Shown: positions 26,457 to 36,036 of the stretch, piece after piece | Layout: each line of letters begins with the position of its first letter | How positions within the stretch are numbered: position 1 is the first letter of the stretch | Source: Capnocytophaga sp. oral taxon 878 | GTDB taxonomy: Bacteria; Bacteroidota; Bacteroidia; Flavobacteriales; Flavobacteriaceae | Direction: 5' to 3' | NCBI RefSeq assembly: GCF_002999135.1 | Contig: NZ_CP027229.1 | Coordinates: 1,260,001-1,324,000 of the forward strand | Length of the DNA: 64,000 bases | Translations under genes and position numbers: made by a program | Notes under the pieces: model-generated | Told to the model about the DNA's origin: nothing | The model's input: only the letters and a program-made list of their open reading frames with translations | Database searches by the model: none

Positions 26457-27398
26457 TTAATTATTAAAAAGTGAAATTATTTTATCTACAATTATTTGTG
26501 CTAGTTTTTCTTTGCTTTCCAAACTCCAGCCGGCGATGTGAGGGGTAAGTATTACGTTATCGGCTTGGAGGAGGTATTTGAAGGGCTCGGGGAGGTTATC
26601 GCCAGAGAAGAAATCTTCAAAGGAGGCTTTTTCATACTCTAACACATCTAAGCCAGCCCCGAGTACTTTGCCTGATTGCAAGGCTTGTACTAAATGAGCT
26701 GTTACAACACTCTTACCGCGTGCTGTATTGAGGAACCAGAAGTTTTTGGCAAAGCTATTGATAAATGTTTGGTTAATCATCCCGATGGTTTGGGGTGTTT
26801 GGGGTGTGTGAAGGCTTACGATATCGGCTTGGCGGAAGAAATCGACGAGGGTTACTTGTTTGGCGTTTTCATCGCCTTTGTTGGGGAGTATATCATAGCA
26901 TATCACATTACAATCAAAGCCTCGTAATTTTTTGGCGAAGCTTTTGCCCATATTGCCATAGCCTATGATGCCTACGGTTTTGCCATCGAGTTCCCATCCT
27001 CTGTTTTCTTCGCGTAGCCATTTGCCGTTTTTTATTTCGTTATTGGCTATTTTAAAGCGGTTAAGGAGTGAGAGGAGCATTCCGAGTGCGTGTTCGCCTA
27101 CGGCATTGGAGTTGCCTTCGGGGGCTGCTATGAGGGTGATGCCTTTGCTTTGGGCGTAGGCTACGTCGATATTTTCGAGGCCTGCCCCTACCCTACCGAT
27201 GAATTTAAGATTTTTTGCTTTGCTTAAAAAATCTTGGTCGATAGTGAAGCGGCTGCGGATGATAATTCCGTCGTAATTGGCTATTTTGGCTTCGATTTCT
27301 TGTTTGCTACTTGTATAATCTTCGTGGTTTTCAAACCCGTGAGCTGCTAATTGAGAGAGCATTAGGGGGTGGTTGGTATCAAGATGTAATATTTTCAT
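26457..27398 (-). CDS. D-2-hydroxyacid dehydrogenase (SerA-like)
   Basis: The 313 residues match the D-isomer-specific dehydrogenases: FIGRVGAGLENID (about 67-79), NAD-binding TVGIIGYGNMG (about 141-151), FLNTARGKSVV with the substrate Arg, and LTPHIAG with the catalytic His. The length is that of SerA without the C-terminal ACT domain. Likely substrates are 3-phosphoglycerate or another 2-hydroxyacid. No serC lies beside it, so I do not name it serA. Confidence 0.88.
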   Translation of the reverse strand: MKILHLDTNHPLMLSQLAAHGFENHEDYTSSKQEIEAKIANYDGIIIRSRFTIDQDFLSKAKNLKFIGRVGAGLENIDVAYAQSKGITLIAAPEGNSNAVGEHALGMLLSLLNRFKIANNEIKNGKWLREENRGWELDGKTVGIIGYGNMGKSFAKKLRGFDCNVICYDILPNKGDENAKQVTLVDFFRQADIVSLHTPQTPQTIGMINQTFINSFAKNFWFLNTARGKSVVTAHLVQALQSGKVLGAGLDVLEYEKASFEDFFSGDNLPEPFKYLLQADNVILTPHIAGWSLESKEKLAQIIVDKIISLFNN

Positions 27399-27457
27399 TG
27401 TTTTTTATTTTCATTTAATATTAACAGGTGGTGAGCTAACACTCGGTTACCTGAGTG

Positions 27458-27487
27458 CAAAGGTACGAAATAATTATAAAATAGCAA
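27458..27487 (-). promoter_or_regulatory. Promoter of the dehydrogenase gene
   Basis: Minus strand TTG (27487-27485), 19 bases, TACCTTTG (27465-27458), a perfect consensus match about 60 bp before the ATG. Confidence 0.88.
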
Positions 27488-27548
27488 TATTTTTGGGGTT
27501 AGGTTTTAGGGTGTAGAGGAAAGGAATGAGCTTGTGGTAACTGATTAA

Positions 27549-27665
27549 GTATCTTTGGTGACATACTTAGCTGCAGCAGCTCACTGACTATCCTTCGCCA
27601 CATACTCAGCTGTGCCTGCTCGCTGACTATCCTTCGCGACATACTCAGCTGTGCCAGCTCGCTGA
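27549..27665 (+). repeat. 39-bp tandem repeat, three units
   Basis: Units at about 27549-27587, 27588-27626 and 27627-27665 have a period of 39 bp with the core CATACTCAGCTGTGCC then GCTCGCTGA and CTATCCTTCG. Units two and three are nearly identical and the first is diverged. The array leads straight into dispersed repeat copy 3. No protein frame is evident. The whole stretch 27488-27834 has no gene. Confidence 0.8.
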
Positions 27666-27713
27666 CTATCCTTCGTTTATCCTTCGTTTATCCTTCGTTA
27701 TTCGTTCGTTCAG
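27666..27713 (+). repeat. Dispersed 48-bp intergenic repeat, copy 3
   Basis: It consists of three TATCCTTCGTT units followed by ATTCGTTCGTTCAG. It is identical over all 48 bases to the copy at 44506. A G-rich stretch follows at 27737-27800. Confidence 0.85.
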
Positions 27714-27834
27714 GCTTTTTTAATTTTAGACTGATTATTGGGGTATTATATTGGGGGGGTGAAAGGTGGGGATTGGGTGGTAGAAATTGGCAAGGGGGAC
27801 GGGGGCTTTTGAGGAGGGAGGTGTAAAAAGTTAT

Positions 27835-27864
27835 TTGCTAATTTATATTTTTTTTGTACCTTTG
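27835..27864 (+). promoter_or_regulatory. Promoter of pncB
   Basis: TTG (27835-27837), 19 bases, TACCTTTG (27857-27864), a perfect match, 40 bp before the ATG at 27905. Confidence 0.88.
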
Positions 27865-27904
27865 CGGCATTAAATATAATTGTTAATTATTAATTGAAAA
27901 ATAT

Positions 27905-29071
27905 ATGATACTGCACTCATTATTAGACAACGATTTTTATAAGTTCACTATGCAATGCGGTGTAGTGCAGCTGTTCCCGAAGAACAAAGCACGCTACACT
28001 TTCATCAATAGAGGTAAACACGAGTTTCCTGAGGGGTTTGCTGAAGCTTTGCGGGAGGAAGTAAATGCTATGGCACAGCTAAAACTGACGAAGAGTGAAA
28101 AGCAGTTTTTAAAAGATAATTGTCCTTATTTGAGTCCGTTGTATTTGGACTTTTTAGAGGGATATCATTATGACCCTTCGGAAGTTCATATAACGCAAGA
28201 GGGGAATGATTTAAATGTAACAGTAGAAGGTTATTGGTACAGGACGATACTGTGGGAAGTGCCATTGCTTTCGGTAATAAGTGAGCTTTTTTACAAGCTG
28301 ACTAATGCGACGGCTTGGACAGATGCACAGGTGATAGAGAATACTAGAGAGAAGGAGCAGTTTTACAAGGATTTGGGTGTGGTATTTGCTGAATTTGGCA
28401 CGCGCCGTAGGCATTCATATCATGTACACGACATAGTGATGCGTACCCTTATAGAGGGCTATAAAAGTACTTTTATAGGCTCCAGCAATGTGCATTTTGC
28501 AATGAAATATCAGGTAAAAACAATAGGCACACATGCTCACGAATGGTTTATGTTTCACGCTGCTGAATATAGCTATAAGATGGCTAATGCCCTCTCATTA
28601 GAGCATTGGGTAGATGTGTACCGTGGTGACCTTGGGGTAGCACTATCGGACACTTACACTACGGATGTGTTCTTTAAGCAGTTCGACAAGAAATTCAGTA
28701 AGCTGTTTGACGGGGTAAGGCACGATAGTGGTGACCCTATAGTATTTGCTGAAAAGACGATTGCGCACTACAACAAGATGGGTATCAATCCGCTATCTAA
28801 ATACATTATTTTCTCGGACGGGTTAAATCCTAAGAAAGTACAAGCGATTACCGAAGCGTGCAAAGGCAAGATAGGTATTTCATTCGGGATAGGTACTGAC
28901 CTTACTAATGATGTAGGGTTGCGCCCTATGAACATTGTAATGAAACTTACTGAGGTGCTTACCAGCGATAACGAGTGGGTGCCTACGGTAAAACTATCGG
29001 ACGAGCCTAATAAACACACTGGTGATAAAAGAATGATAGAACTAGCAAAGGGAATATTGGCTATTAATTAG
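27905..29071 (+). CDS. pncB: Nicotinate phosphoribosyltransferase
   Basis: The 388 residues match NAPRT from end to end: LLDNDFYKFTMQ at the start, FGTRRRHSY (about 165-173), IGSSNVHFAM, GTHAHEW with the active-site His, and GVRHDSGDP, then FSDGLN and ISFGIGTDLTND for phosphate binding. It converts nicotinate and PRPP to nicotinate mononucleotide in the NAD salvage pathway. The length is normal and the start ATG follows the promoter closely. Confidence 0.96.
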   Translation: MILHSLLDNDFYKFTMQCGVVQLFPKNKARYTFINRGKHEFPEGFAEALREEVNAMAQLKLTKSEKQFLKDNCPYLSPLYLDFLEGYHYDPSEVHITQEGNDLNVTVEGYWYRTILWEVPLLSVISELFYKLTNATAWTDAQVIENTREKEQFYKDLGVVFAEFGTRRRHSYHVHDIVMRTLIEGYKSTFIGSSNVHFAMKYQVKTIGTHAHEWFMFHAAEYSYKMANALSLEHWVDVYRGDLGVALSDTYTTDVFFKQFDKKFSKLFDGVRHDSGDPIVFAEKTIAHYNKMGINPLSKYIIFSDGLNPKKVQAITEACKGKIGISFGIGTDLTNDVGLRPMNIVMKLTEVLTSDNEWVPTVKLSDEPNKHTGDKRMIELAKGILAIN

Positions 29072-29110
29072 CTTATTAGCAGCTATTAAAAATTAAAAAA
29101 CTAAAGACTA

Positions 29111-29314
29111 ATGATTAATTACATATTAATGATTTTGGGGGTATTGGTAGGCTTATCGCGTTATTTATTTCCGCAGTATGACCAAGCCTTACTTATAGGA
29201 GGTATGAGCTTACTGATGATAGGAATTTACCGTATATCACGTAGGCTGCCTTCTAAAAATGAGGAAGATTTTCAAGACCCTGCAACTAAAATAAGAAACC
29301 CTGAAGACAATTAG
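29111..29314 (+). CDS. Small membrane protein
   Basis: The 67 residues have two membrane segments (about 3-19 and 25-43) and a polar tail rich in Glu, Asp and Asn. The family is not recognised. It lies 39 bp downstream of pncB and 52 bp upstream of the Smr gene on the same strand, so it may be co-transcribed. Confidence 0.6.
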   Translation: MINYILMILGVLVGLSRYLFPQYDQALLIGGMSLLMIGIYRISRRLPSKNEEDFQDPATKIRNPEDN

Positions 29315-29366
29315 TTAATGGTAATATAGCGGGATTGGCTAATTAGTAAATAGACATACTTAACCA

Positions 29367-29915
29367 GTGAATATAGGAGATTACATAGAAGTATTGGATG
29401 ATACAATTAAAGGGCATGTGGTGCGCCTAACAGCAGGACAAGTAACTATGCTTACTACTGAAGGGTTTGAACTTAACTTTCGACCTGAAGAAGTAATTGT
29501 TATTGATAAAGAAACGCCCTTTAAGAGTGCTTTTACGAATATTGATGAAGAGAGCTTACGCAAGGATGTAGTAAGCAAACGCAAGGACAAATCGGTACTG
29601 ACAAAAAAAGAGCGCAATATACCGCCAATGGAGGTGGACTTGCATATAGAACAGTTAGTAGATTCGACCAAGAATATGACTAATTACGATATGCTTACCC
29701 TACAATTAGAAACTGCACGCAGGCGCCTTGAATGGGCCATAGAGCAACGGATACAACGAGTGGTTTTTATTCACGGAGTGGGTGAAGGGGTATTACGTAC
29801 TGAATTGGAGTTTTTGTTGGGACGCTACCCTAATGTAACCTTCTACGATGCCGAATACGCTAAGTATGGTGTTGGGGCTACTGAAGTGTATATCTATCAA
29901 AATGCAAAACGATGA
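29367..29915 (+). CDS. Smr-domain protein
   Basis: The start is GTG at 29367, chosen because it begins the conserved [12 protein letters not shown] and no ATG lies near. Residues 1-50 form a small barrel-like DNA/RNA-binding region. Residues 95-180 form an Smr domain with [19 protein letters not shown] (the conserved HGxG) and the final ATEVYIY. Smr domains are found in mismatch repair relatives and act as nucleases or ribosome-associated factors. It overlaps lolD by 4 bp. Confidence 0.88.
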   Translation: MNIGDYIEVLDDTIKGHVVRLTAGQVTMLTTEGFELNFRPEEVIVIDKETPFKSAFTNIDEESLRKDVVSKRKDKSVLTKKERNIPPMEVDLHIEQLVDSTKNMTNYDMLTLQLETARRRLEWAIEQRIQRVVFIHGVGEGVLRTELEFLLGRYPNVTFYDAEYAKYGVGATEVYIYQNAKR

Positions 29916-30577
29916 TTGAAGCAACTAACATACATAAGACTTATAAAGATTTAGAAGTTCTGAAAGGTGTATCGGTAAGTGTAGCAAAAGGAGAAATAGT
30001 ATCGGTAGTAGGAGCTTCGGGAGCTGGCAAAACTACCTTGTTACATATATTAGGCACATTAGATAGTCCTGATAGCAATAAACAATCGGCTTTGAAGATC
30101 AATGGGACGGATATTTTATCACTCTCATCTAAAGCTTTGGCACGGTTTAGGAATGAGCATATAGGGTTTATTTTTCAGTTTCACCAATTATTGCCAGAGT
30201 TTACAGCTTTGGAAAACATTTGTATTCCTGCTCTGATAAAAGGTATGGGCAAGAAAGATGCTGAAAAACGCGCCATAGAACTATTAGATTTTTTGCATCT
30301 TGCAAATCGTGCTCACCATAAACCTAATGCACTATCGGGAGGGGAGCAGCAACGAGTATCGGTAGCTCGTGCCCTAATGAACCAACCTTCAGTAGTTTTT
30401 GCTGATGAACCCAGTGGGAACTTAGACTCGGAAAGTGCTGAAAAGCTACACCAGCTATTTTTCCAGCTGCGAAAGGAGTTCCAACAAACCTTTGTAATAG
30501 TAACTCATAACGAGGAACTTGCTACTATGGCCGATAGAAAACTCGTAATGATAGATGGAAATATTATTAGCAAATGA
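29912..30577 (+). CDS. lolD: ABC transporter ATPase, LolD-like
   Basis: The 221 residues have Walker [10 protein letters not shown] (about 34-42), Q-loop [15 protein letters not shown], signature LSGGEQQRV (about 140-148), Walker [13 protein letters not shown] and the H-loop THNEE. The [12 protein letters not shown] run is typical for the LolD/MacB family that powers lipoprotein release or other envelope export. No permease gene stands beside it. The product name is therefore by family only. Confidence 0.85.
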   Translation: MIEATNIHKTYKDLEVLKGVSVSVAKGEIVSVVGASGAGKTTLLHILGTLDSPDSNKQSALKINGTDILSLSSKALARFRNEHIGFIFQFHQLLPEFTALENICIPALIKGMGKKDAEKRAIELLDFLHLANRAHHKPNALSGGEQQRVSVARALMNQPSVVFADEPSGNLDSESAEKLHQLFFQLRKEFQQTFVIVTHNEELATMADRKLVMIDGNIISK

Positions 30578-31884
30578 AATATATTATCTTGACATTAGCT
30601 CTCAGTTGTTTTGTAGGCTGCCAATACTTTAGTTCACAAACAGAAAAAGAAACAAATAAGGAACAAGATAGCCTTGTTCCTGATATTGTAGACAATAAAT
30701 TAGAACAGGAAGTTCAAGACACCCTCATTTATGATGAAGAGTTTGAAGATGAGTGTTGTGATGAAGAAGCTTTTTTTATCATTATTGATGAAGAACGCTC
30801 AGAAGAAGACATTGCCCGTGAGAATACCCTTAAAGGTGATGTAAAAGAAATGACTACTGTCTATTTGAATCCTGTAAATGATGATACTATCTCCCATTTC
30901 ACTACTGAAAAGACTGAAAAGGTACGGTACAAGAACAAAAAAAAGCAGGAAACACTGACTACTACTTACTATAAACGTGTAAAAACAAAGTATTTTTACA
31001 ACAGGAAACGACTTGTGAGGCAAGAACGTATTTTTATACAGAAAGAAAATCCTAATAGTAATCATATAGCTTATGATACTCTTCGCAATGACTACAAATA
31101 TAATGAGAAATATGATGAAAATAATAATTTGATAAAATCTATAAAAAAGCAAGGAATACACGATGTGGCAGCTGGAGTAGATTGGGACATATATCTATAT
31201 GAAAATAAATGGTATGAAAATGATTTATTAAAGGAAGAAGATTACGAGAAAAACAATGGAGGTGGTAGTTATACCAAGGAGCGCAAAACTTATGATTATG
31301 TGTTTTATCCAAATAAAAAGATAAAGAAAAAACGTGTGCAGCGTTTTGATCCTGATAATAATAATCAAATATATGTAGCATATTACATCTACAACTCTAA
31401 AGGGCAGCTCATAGAGTACAAAGAAACAAGAGGAGGCACTTACTATGAGCAGTTTACTTATGAGGATTTCAACGATAAAGCTGATGAAACTATAGAAAAA
31501 CATATCTTCACTTATAATGCTCAAGGACTACGAGCAACCAAAACTGTAGAAAGCCCTTATTTATCAGAAACTTACAGCGGAAAATACACTTATAAATACG
31601 ATAATTATAAAAACTTAGTAGGTGTAACCCTCTACAATTTAAAAGACAGCCTATTGGCTAAATCTTCCTGTACTTTTAAGTATGACAAACAAGGTAACTG
31701 GATACAAAAAGTAGTATATGATGCACAAGGCAAACCTTACAGCCTCATAAAACGATTCATCACCTACACCGACCCGGAGCTTAACATCCCTTCTCCTATG
31801 GCTAATGAAAATGTAACCTTAGAGGAATACAATCAGGACGCCTATTCCAAAATATATGAATGGATACCCATTAACCTTGAGTAA
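30574..31884 (+). CDS. Lipoprotein with YD-like repeats
   Basis: The 436 residues begin with the lipoprotein signal [10 protein letters not shown]. An acidic linker (about 20-80) is followed by repeated strand units of the type [28 protein letters not shown] and [13 protein letters not shown], spaced about 40 residues apart, like the YD repeats of RHS/WapA proteins but degenerate. It is likely an outer-membrane lipoprotein. Its ATG overlaps the lolD stop, so it is in the same transcript. Confidence 0.65.
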   Translation: MKYIILTLALSCFVGCQYFSSQTEKETNKEQDSLVPDIVDNKLEQEVQDTLIYDEEFEDECCDEEAFFIIIDEERSEEDIARENTLKGDVKEMTTVYLNPVNDDTISHFTTEKTEKVRYKNKKKQETLTTTYYKRVKTKYFYNRKRLVRQERIFIQKENPNSNHIAYDTLRNDYKYNEKYDENNNLIKSIKKQGIHDVAAGVDWDIYLYENKWYENDLLKEEDYEKNNGGGSYTKERKTYDYVFYPNKKIKKKRVQRFDPDNNNQIYVAYYIYNSKGQLIEYKETRGGTYYEQFTYEDFNDKADETIEKHIFTYNAQGLRATKTVESPYLSETYSGKYTYKYDNYKNLVGVTLYNLKDSLLAKSSCTFKYDKQGNWIQKVVYDAQGKPYSLIKRFITYTDPELNIPSPMANENVTLEEYNQDAYSKIYEWIPINLE

Positions 31885-31885
31885 T

Positions 31886-32314
31886 ATGGACAAACAAACC
31901 TTACAACAAAAATGGAATGCCTTGCCCGAAAATAACCTAATGCGCGACTGGCAAATGAATATTACCGAAATAGGCAATGATTCCCTCACTCTTTCAATGC
32001 CTGTTACCGACCGCCTTACACAGGTAGATGGCGTGCTACATGGCGGAGCTACCTTAACTTTGGCCGAAACTGCTGGCAGTATGGCTGCTTTCCTCTTACA
32101 TTGTAATGAAGGTGAGCAAATACGCGGTATTGAACTCAGTGCCAACCACTTGCGCGCTGGTAAGGTAGGTGATACCCTCTATGCCCAAGCTCAATGCCTT
32201 AATGCAGGGCGCACTCTTCAGCTTTGGGATATTAAAATTACAAATCAGGAAGGCAAACTCATATCTTATTGCAAGTTTACAACTATAAAAATAGTGGCAG
32301 ATTCTAAAAATTAA
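31886..32314 (+). CDS. PaaI-type hotdog thioesterase, possibly MenI
   Basis: I choose the ATG at 31886, one base after the previous stop; an earlier in-frame ATG lies inside the lipoprotein gene. The 142 residues have the hotdog motif VDGVLHGGATLTLAETAGSM (about 48-67) with the catalytic Glu or Asp position and GIELSANHLR. Family members hydrolyse acyl-CoA, including DHNA-CoA in menaquinone synthesis. MenI is a plausible name, since ubiE is near, but no other men genes are. Confidence 0.82.
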   Translation: MDKQTLQQKWNALPENNLMRDWQMNITEIGNDSLTLSMPVTDRLTQVDGVLHGGATLTLAETAGSMAAFLLHCNEGEQIRGIELSANHLRAGKVGDTLYAQAQCLNAGRTLQLWDIKITNQEGKLISYCKFTTIKIVADSKN

Positions 32315-32350
32315 AATCTAATAACTATCTACAAAAAACTAACATCTAAT

Positions 32351-32974
32351 ATGGCTCAATTCATCAAATTATACAACGAAAATCCTAATGAAAAGGAAAT
32401 TGCCAAAGTAGTGGAAGTACTGCGCAAAGGCGGACTTATCATATACCCTACCGATACCGTTTACGGCTTAGGGTGCGACATTACCAATACCAAAGCCCTT
32501 GAAAAGATAGCGCGCATTAAAGGCGTAAAGCTTGAAAAAGCAAACTTCTCTTTTGTATGCTCCGATCTTAAAAACTTATCCGATTATGTGAAGCAGATAG
32601 ATAGCAGCACCTTTAAGCTGCTAAAACGTGCCCTACCAGGGGCTTATACTTTTATTATGCAGGGCAATAACAACCTGCCTAAGGATTTTAAGAAGAAAAA
32701 AACAGTAGGTATACGCGTGCCCGATAACAACATCGCCCGCTCTATAGTCCAACTTCTGGGCAACCCCATTGTATCTACTTCTATTTATGATGAAGACGAG
32801 CTGATAGAATACACTACCGACCCCGAACTCATCTTTGAAAAATGGCAAAACCAAGTAGATATGGTCATCGATGGCGGCTATGGGGACAATGTAGCCTCTA
32901 CTGTTATTGACCTTTCCGGCGATACTCCCGTTATTATTCGCGAAGGAAAAGGCGACATTTCAATTATCAATTAG
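32351..32974 (+). CDS. Threonylcarbamoyl-AMP synthase (Sua5/YrdC/YciO)
   Basis: The 207 residues have the YrdC domain: KGGLIIYPTDTVYGLGCDI (about 26-44), IKGVKLEKANFSFVC, GAYTFIM and VGIRVPDNNI, STVIDLSGDTPVIIREGKG at the end. This family makes threonylcarbamoyl-AMP for the t6A modification of tRNAs; YciO members have unclear roles. It lies 36 bp after the thioesterase gene. Confidence 0.9.
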   Translation: MAQFIKLYNENPNEKEIAKVVEVLRKGGLIIYPTDTVYGLGCDITNTKALEKIARIKGVKLEKANFSFVCSDLKNLSDYVKQIDSSTFKLLKRALPGAYTFIMQGNNNLPKDFKKKKTVGIRVPDNNIARSIVQLLGNPIVSTSIYDEDELIEYTTDPELIFEKWQNQVDMVIDGGYGDNVASTVIDLSGDTPVIIREGKGDISIIN

Positions 32975-33055
32975 CAACCGGCAACCTCTCTAATTCTCTC
33001 CTTCTTCTCTTCATCGCCCAAGCAACATACATTCGTCTTAAAACATCAATATAGA

Positions 33056-33103
33056 TTGAACGAACGATGAACGAACTATAAACGAACTATAAACGAAGGA
33101 TAG
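33056..33103 (-). repeat. Dispersed 48-bp intergenic repeat, copy 4
   Basis: This is an inverted copy, reading TTGAACGAACGATGAACGAA then two ACTATAAACGA units and GAAGGATAG. It has the same length and borders as copy 2. It is between the Sua5 gene and the ettA promoter. Confidence 0.8.
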
Positions 33104-33138
33104 TGAGTCAGCCTCTTTGCTTCCCCTACCCCTAAATA

Positions 33139-33168
33139 TTGCTATTTCAAAAATTATTATTACCTTTG
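33139..33168 (+). promoter_or_regulatory. Promoter of ettA
   Basis: TTG (33139-33141), 19 bases, TACCTTTG (33161-33168), a perfect match, 22 bp before the ATG at 33190. Confidence 0.88.
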
Positions 33169-33189
33169 CCCCATTAATCTCTAACACTT

Positions 33190-34881
33190 ATGGCAGACGA
33201 TAAAAAGATTATTTTCTCGATGAATAAGGTAAGTAAAACCTATTCATCTACTAATAAGCAAGTGCTTAAAGACATTTACCTGAGCTTCTTCTACGGGGCT
33301 AAGATTGGTATTTTAGGGCTTAACGGGTCGGGTAAGTCCTCTTTGCTAAAAATTATAGCCGGTATTGATAAAAACTACCAAGGCGAAGTGGTTTTTGCCC
33401 CTAACTACACGGTAGGCTATCTAGAACAAGAACCGCATCTGGACGATGAGAAAACCGTTATTGAGGTAGTGCGCGAAGGCGTAGCCGAAACCGTTAAACT
33501 ACTCGATGAGTTTAACCATATTAACGACCTTTTTGGCTTGGAAGAGAACTATTCCGACCCCGATAAGATGCAGAAGCTGATGGATAAGCAAGCCGAGCTA
33601 CAGGACAAGATTGATGCCCTGAACGCTTGGGAGCTGGACAACCAGCTGGAAGTGGCTATGGAAGCCCTACGCACCCCCGACCCTGATACGCCTATCAAAG
33701 TACTTTCGGGAGGGGAACGCCGCCGTGTAGCCTTGTGTCGCCTGCTTTTACAACAACCTGATGTACTCCTTTTAGACGAGCCTACGAACCACTTAGACGC
33801 TGAATCGGTATTGTGGTTAGAGCAGCACCTACAACAGTACGCCGGCACCGTGATAGCTGTAACCCACGACCGTTATTTCTTGGACAATGTAGCGGGCTGG
33901 ATATTAGAGCTTGACCGCGGTGAGGGTATCCCTTGGAAGGGTAACTATTCTTCTTGGCTCGACCAAAAAGCCAAACGCCTTGCCCAAGAACAGAAAACCG
34001 AAAGCAAACGCCAAAAGGTGTTAGAACGCGAGTTGGAATGGGTACGCCAAGGGGCTAAAGGGCGACAAGCAAAACAGAAAGCACGTTTGCAAAACTACGA
34101 TCGCCTGCTGAATGAAGACCAAAAGCAATTAGAAGAAAAACTTGAAATATACATTCCCAACGGGCCTCGCTTGGGTACCAATGTAATAGAGGCGCGCCAC
34201 GTGGCAAAAGCCTTTGGTGATAAGCTATTGTATGACGACCTTAACTTTGTACTGCCACAGGCGGGCATAGTGGGGGTGATAGGACCTAACGGAGCAGGTA
34301 AATCTACCATTTTCCGTATGATTATGGGAGAAGAGCAGCCCGATAGCGGCGACTTTTTGGTAGGCGAAACCGTAAAGATAGCTTACGTAGATCAAACCCA
34401 TAAGCAGATAGACCCTGAAAAGTCTATTTGGGAGAACTTCTCGGGCGGACAAGACCTTATAATGATGGGCGGCAGGCAGGTGAACTCACGTGCTTACCTA
34501 AGCCGTTTTAACTTTGGCGGCAGTGAACAGAACAAGAAAGTAGCGACCCTTTCGGGGGGTGAGCGCAACCGCTTGCACCTTGCAATGACCTTAAAAGAAG
34601 AAGGCAACGTGTTGCTGTTGGACGAGCCTACCAACGATTTGGACGTGAATACCCTCCGCGCCTTAGAAGAAGGGTTGGAAAACTTCGCTGGCTGTGCGGT
34701 AGTAATTTCGCACGACCGCTGGTTCCTAGATCGTATTTGTACCCACATCTTAGCTTTTGAGGGCGACTCGCAAGTGTATTTCTTTGAAGGCAGTTTTTCG
34801 GAATACGAAGAGAACAAGAAAAAACGCCTTGGCAAAGAAGTAACCCCTACACGGATTAAATATAAGAAGCTGGTAAGATAG
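33190..34881 (+). CDS. ettA: Energy-dependent translational throttle protein EttA
   Basis: The 563-residue ABC-F ATPase has two nucleotide-binding domains: Walker A GLNGSGKSS (about 42-50) and GPNGAGKST (about 361-369), signatures VLSGGERRRVAL and TLSGGERNRLHL, and Walker B LLLDEPTNHLD and LLLDEPTNDLD. Between them is the P-site tRNA interaction motif region (about 240-320). ABC-F proteins bind the ribosome E site and EttA gates early elongation with ATP/ADP ratio. Length equals the family norm of about 555. Confidence 0.95.
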   Translation: MADDKKIIFSMNKVSKTYSSTNKQVLKDIYLSFFYGAKIGILGLNGSGKSSLLKIIAGIDKNYQGEVVFAPNYTVGYLEQEPHLDDEKTVIEVVREGVAETVKLLDEFNHINDLFGLEENYSDPDKMQKLMDKQAELQDKIDALNAWELDNQLEVAMEALRTPDPDTPIKVLSGGERRRVALCRLLLQQPDVLLLDEPTNHLDAESVLWLEQHLQQYAGTVIAVTHDRYFLDNVAGWILELDRGEGIPWKGNYSSWLDQKAKRLAQEQKTESKRQKVLERELEWVRQGAKGRQAKQKARLQNYDRLLNEDQKQLEEKLEIYIPNGPRLGTNVIEARHVAKAFGDKLLYDDLNFVLPQAGIVGVIGPNGAGKSTIFRMIMGEEQPDSGDFLVGETVKIAYVDQTHKQIDPEKSIWENFSGGQDLIMMGGRQVNSRAYLSRFNFGGSEQNKKVATLSGGERNRLHLAMTLKEEGNVLLLDEPTNDLDVNTLRALEEGLENFAGCAVVISHDRWFLDRICTHILAFEGDSQVYFFEGSFSEYEENKKKRLGKEVTPTRIKYKKLVR

Positions 34882-34913
34882 TCCATACTAGTTAAAATCT
34901 CTGTGAGAATCTT

Positions 34914-35399
34914 ATGAATATCAATATACCCGAAATAGAGTCTCTTTTAAAAGAAGGATGTAAACTAGCTGCTGTAAAGCTAGTGTTTGATGCCAACCGT
35001 GATAGTGGTATTGGCTTAGACGAGGCAAAGCACTTGGTAGAAGAGATAGAAAGAGGTAATGAACCTACACTACAGAATTTTAATAGGCAAAATGTGAGTA
35101 AGGCGCGCTATAGCATTAGCACCTTTAATGGCAAAACCGAAGTACGTTTTGCCAAAGATGGAGCTGCTTTGCAAGAAATCACTCCCGAAAGTCCGCTCTG
35201 GAATGATTTAAAAGAGGCTTTTCCTCAAAAAAAGGAAGAGTTTGCAATGTTAGAAAAGCAATACAAACAAGCCTATAATACTGAGGCGCTCCGCCCTGAG
35301 AATAGTTTATTCATAAGCAAAAACAAGAACAGTATTCCTCCCATTGTAGTGGTAAGTATAGCTGTAATTATAGTGCTTTTAGCCATCTTCCTACTATAA
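34914..35399 (+). CDS. L7/L12-C-terminal-like protein with a membrane tail
   Basis: The 161 residues have near the start KLAAVKLVFDANRDSGIGLDEAKHLVEEI, a helix pair similar to the ribosomal L7/L12 C-terminal domain (IKxYREKTGLGLKEAKDLV). A strand region and a C-terminal membrane anchor (about 142-161) follow. Its stop and the next gene's start share one base (TAATG), so it is coupled to the RNase H gene. Function unknown. Confidence 0.6.
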   Translation: MNINIPEIESLLKEGCKLAAVKLVFDANRDSGIGLDEAKHLVEEIERGNEPTLQNFNRQNVSKARYSISTFNGKTEVRFAKDGAALQEITPESPLWNDLKEAFPQKKEEFAMLEKQYKQAYNTEALRPENSLFISKNKNSIPPIVVVSIAVIIVLLAIFLL

Positions 35400-36034
35400 T
35401 GAAAAAGTATTATGTAGTATGGGAAGGACACGAAACAGGTATATTCACTTCCTGGAATAAATGCAAAAAAGCTATTGAGGGCTACCCTTATGCCAAGTTC
35501 AAGAGCTTCCCTACAGAAGCTATGGCACAAAAAGCATATAGTGAGAATTTTGAACAGTACAAAGGTAAAAAGCTAAGCAATACCCCTACCCTTTCAGCTG
35601 CCGAGCTGCAGCGTATAGGCACTCCTATACTGCCTTCTATAGCTGTAGATGCAGCTTGCAGTGGTAACCCCGGGGTAATGGAATACCGAGGGGTAGATAC
35701 CGAAACCCAAGCCGAAATATTTAGGCTACAGCCAATGAAGGACGGCACTAATAACATAGGCGAGTTCTTAGCAATTGTACACGCTTTAGCTTTCTTAAAG
35801 CAGCGTAACCTTACTATACCCATCTATTCCGATAGTCAAATAGCTATTGGCTGGATACGCCAAAAGGTATGCAAAACCAAAGTACCGCGCACCCCTCATA
35901 ACGAAAAAATATTTGAGTTAATAGCTCGCGCCGAACAATGGTTACGTACCAATACTTACCCTAACCCTATCCTGAAATGGGAAACCCAAGCGTGGGGCGA
36001 ATGTCCTGCCGATTTTGGACGAAAAGACAAATAA
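35399..36034 (+). CDS. Ribonuclease H with N-terminal hybrid-binding domain
   Basis: The 211 residues have a viroplasmin-like RNA:DNA hybrid-binding domain at the N-terminus (YYVVWEGHETGIFTSWNKC, about 4-22) and an RNase H fold: VDAACSGNPG with the first Asp, GEFLAIVHAL with the Glu, YSDSQIAIGW with the second Asp, and the final ADFGRK Asp. All four catalytic acids are present. This is the Bacteroidota form of RNase HI, which removes RNA primers and R-loops. Confidence 0.9.
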   Translation: MKKYYVVWEGHETGIFTSWNKCKKAIEGYPYAKFKSFPTEAMAQKAYSENFEQYKGKKLSNTPTLSAAELQRIGTPILPSIAVDAACSGNPGVMEYRGVDTETQAEIFRLQPMKDGTNNIGEFLAIVHALAFLKQRNLTIPIYSDSQIAIGWIRQKVCKTKVPRTPHNEKIFELIARAEQWLRTNTYPNPILKWETQAWGECPADFGRKDK

Positions 36035-36036
36035 GA

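Noticed and set aside
27549..27665. 39-bp tandem repeat as a CRISPR array
   Set aside because: Units are contiguous without spacers and there are no cas genes.
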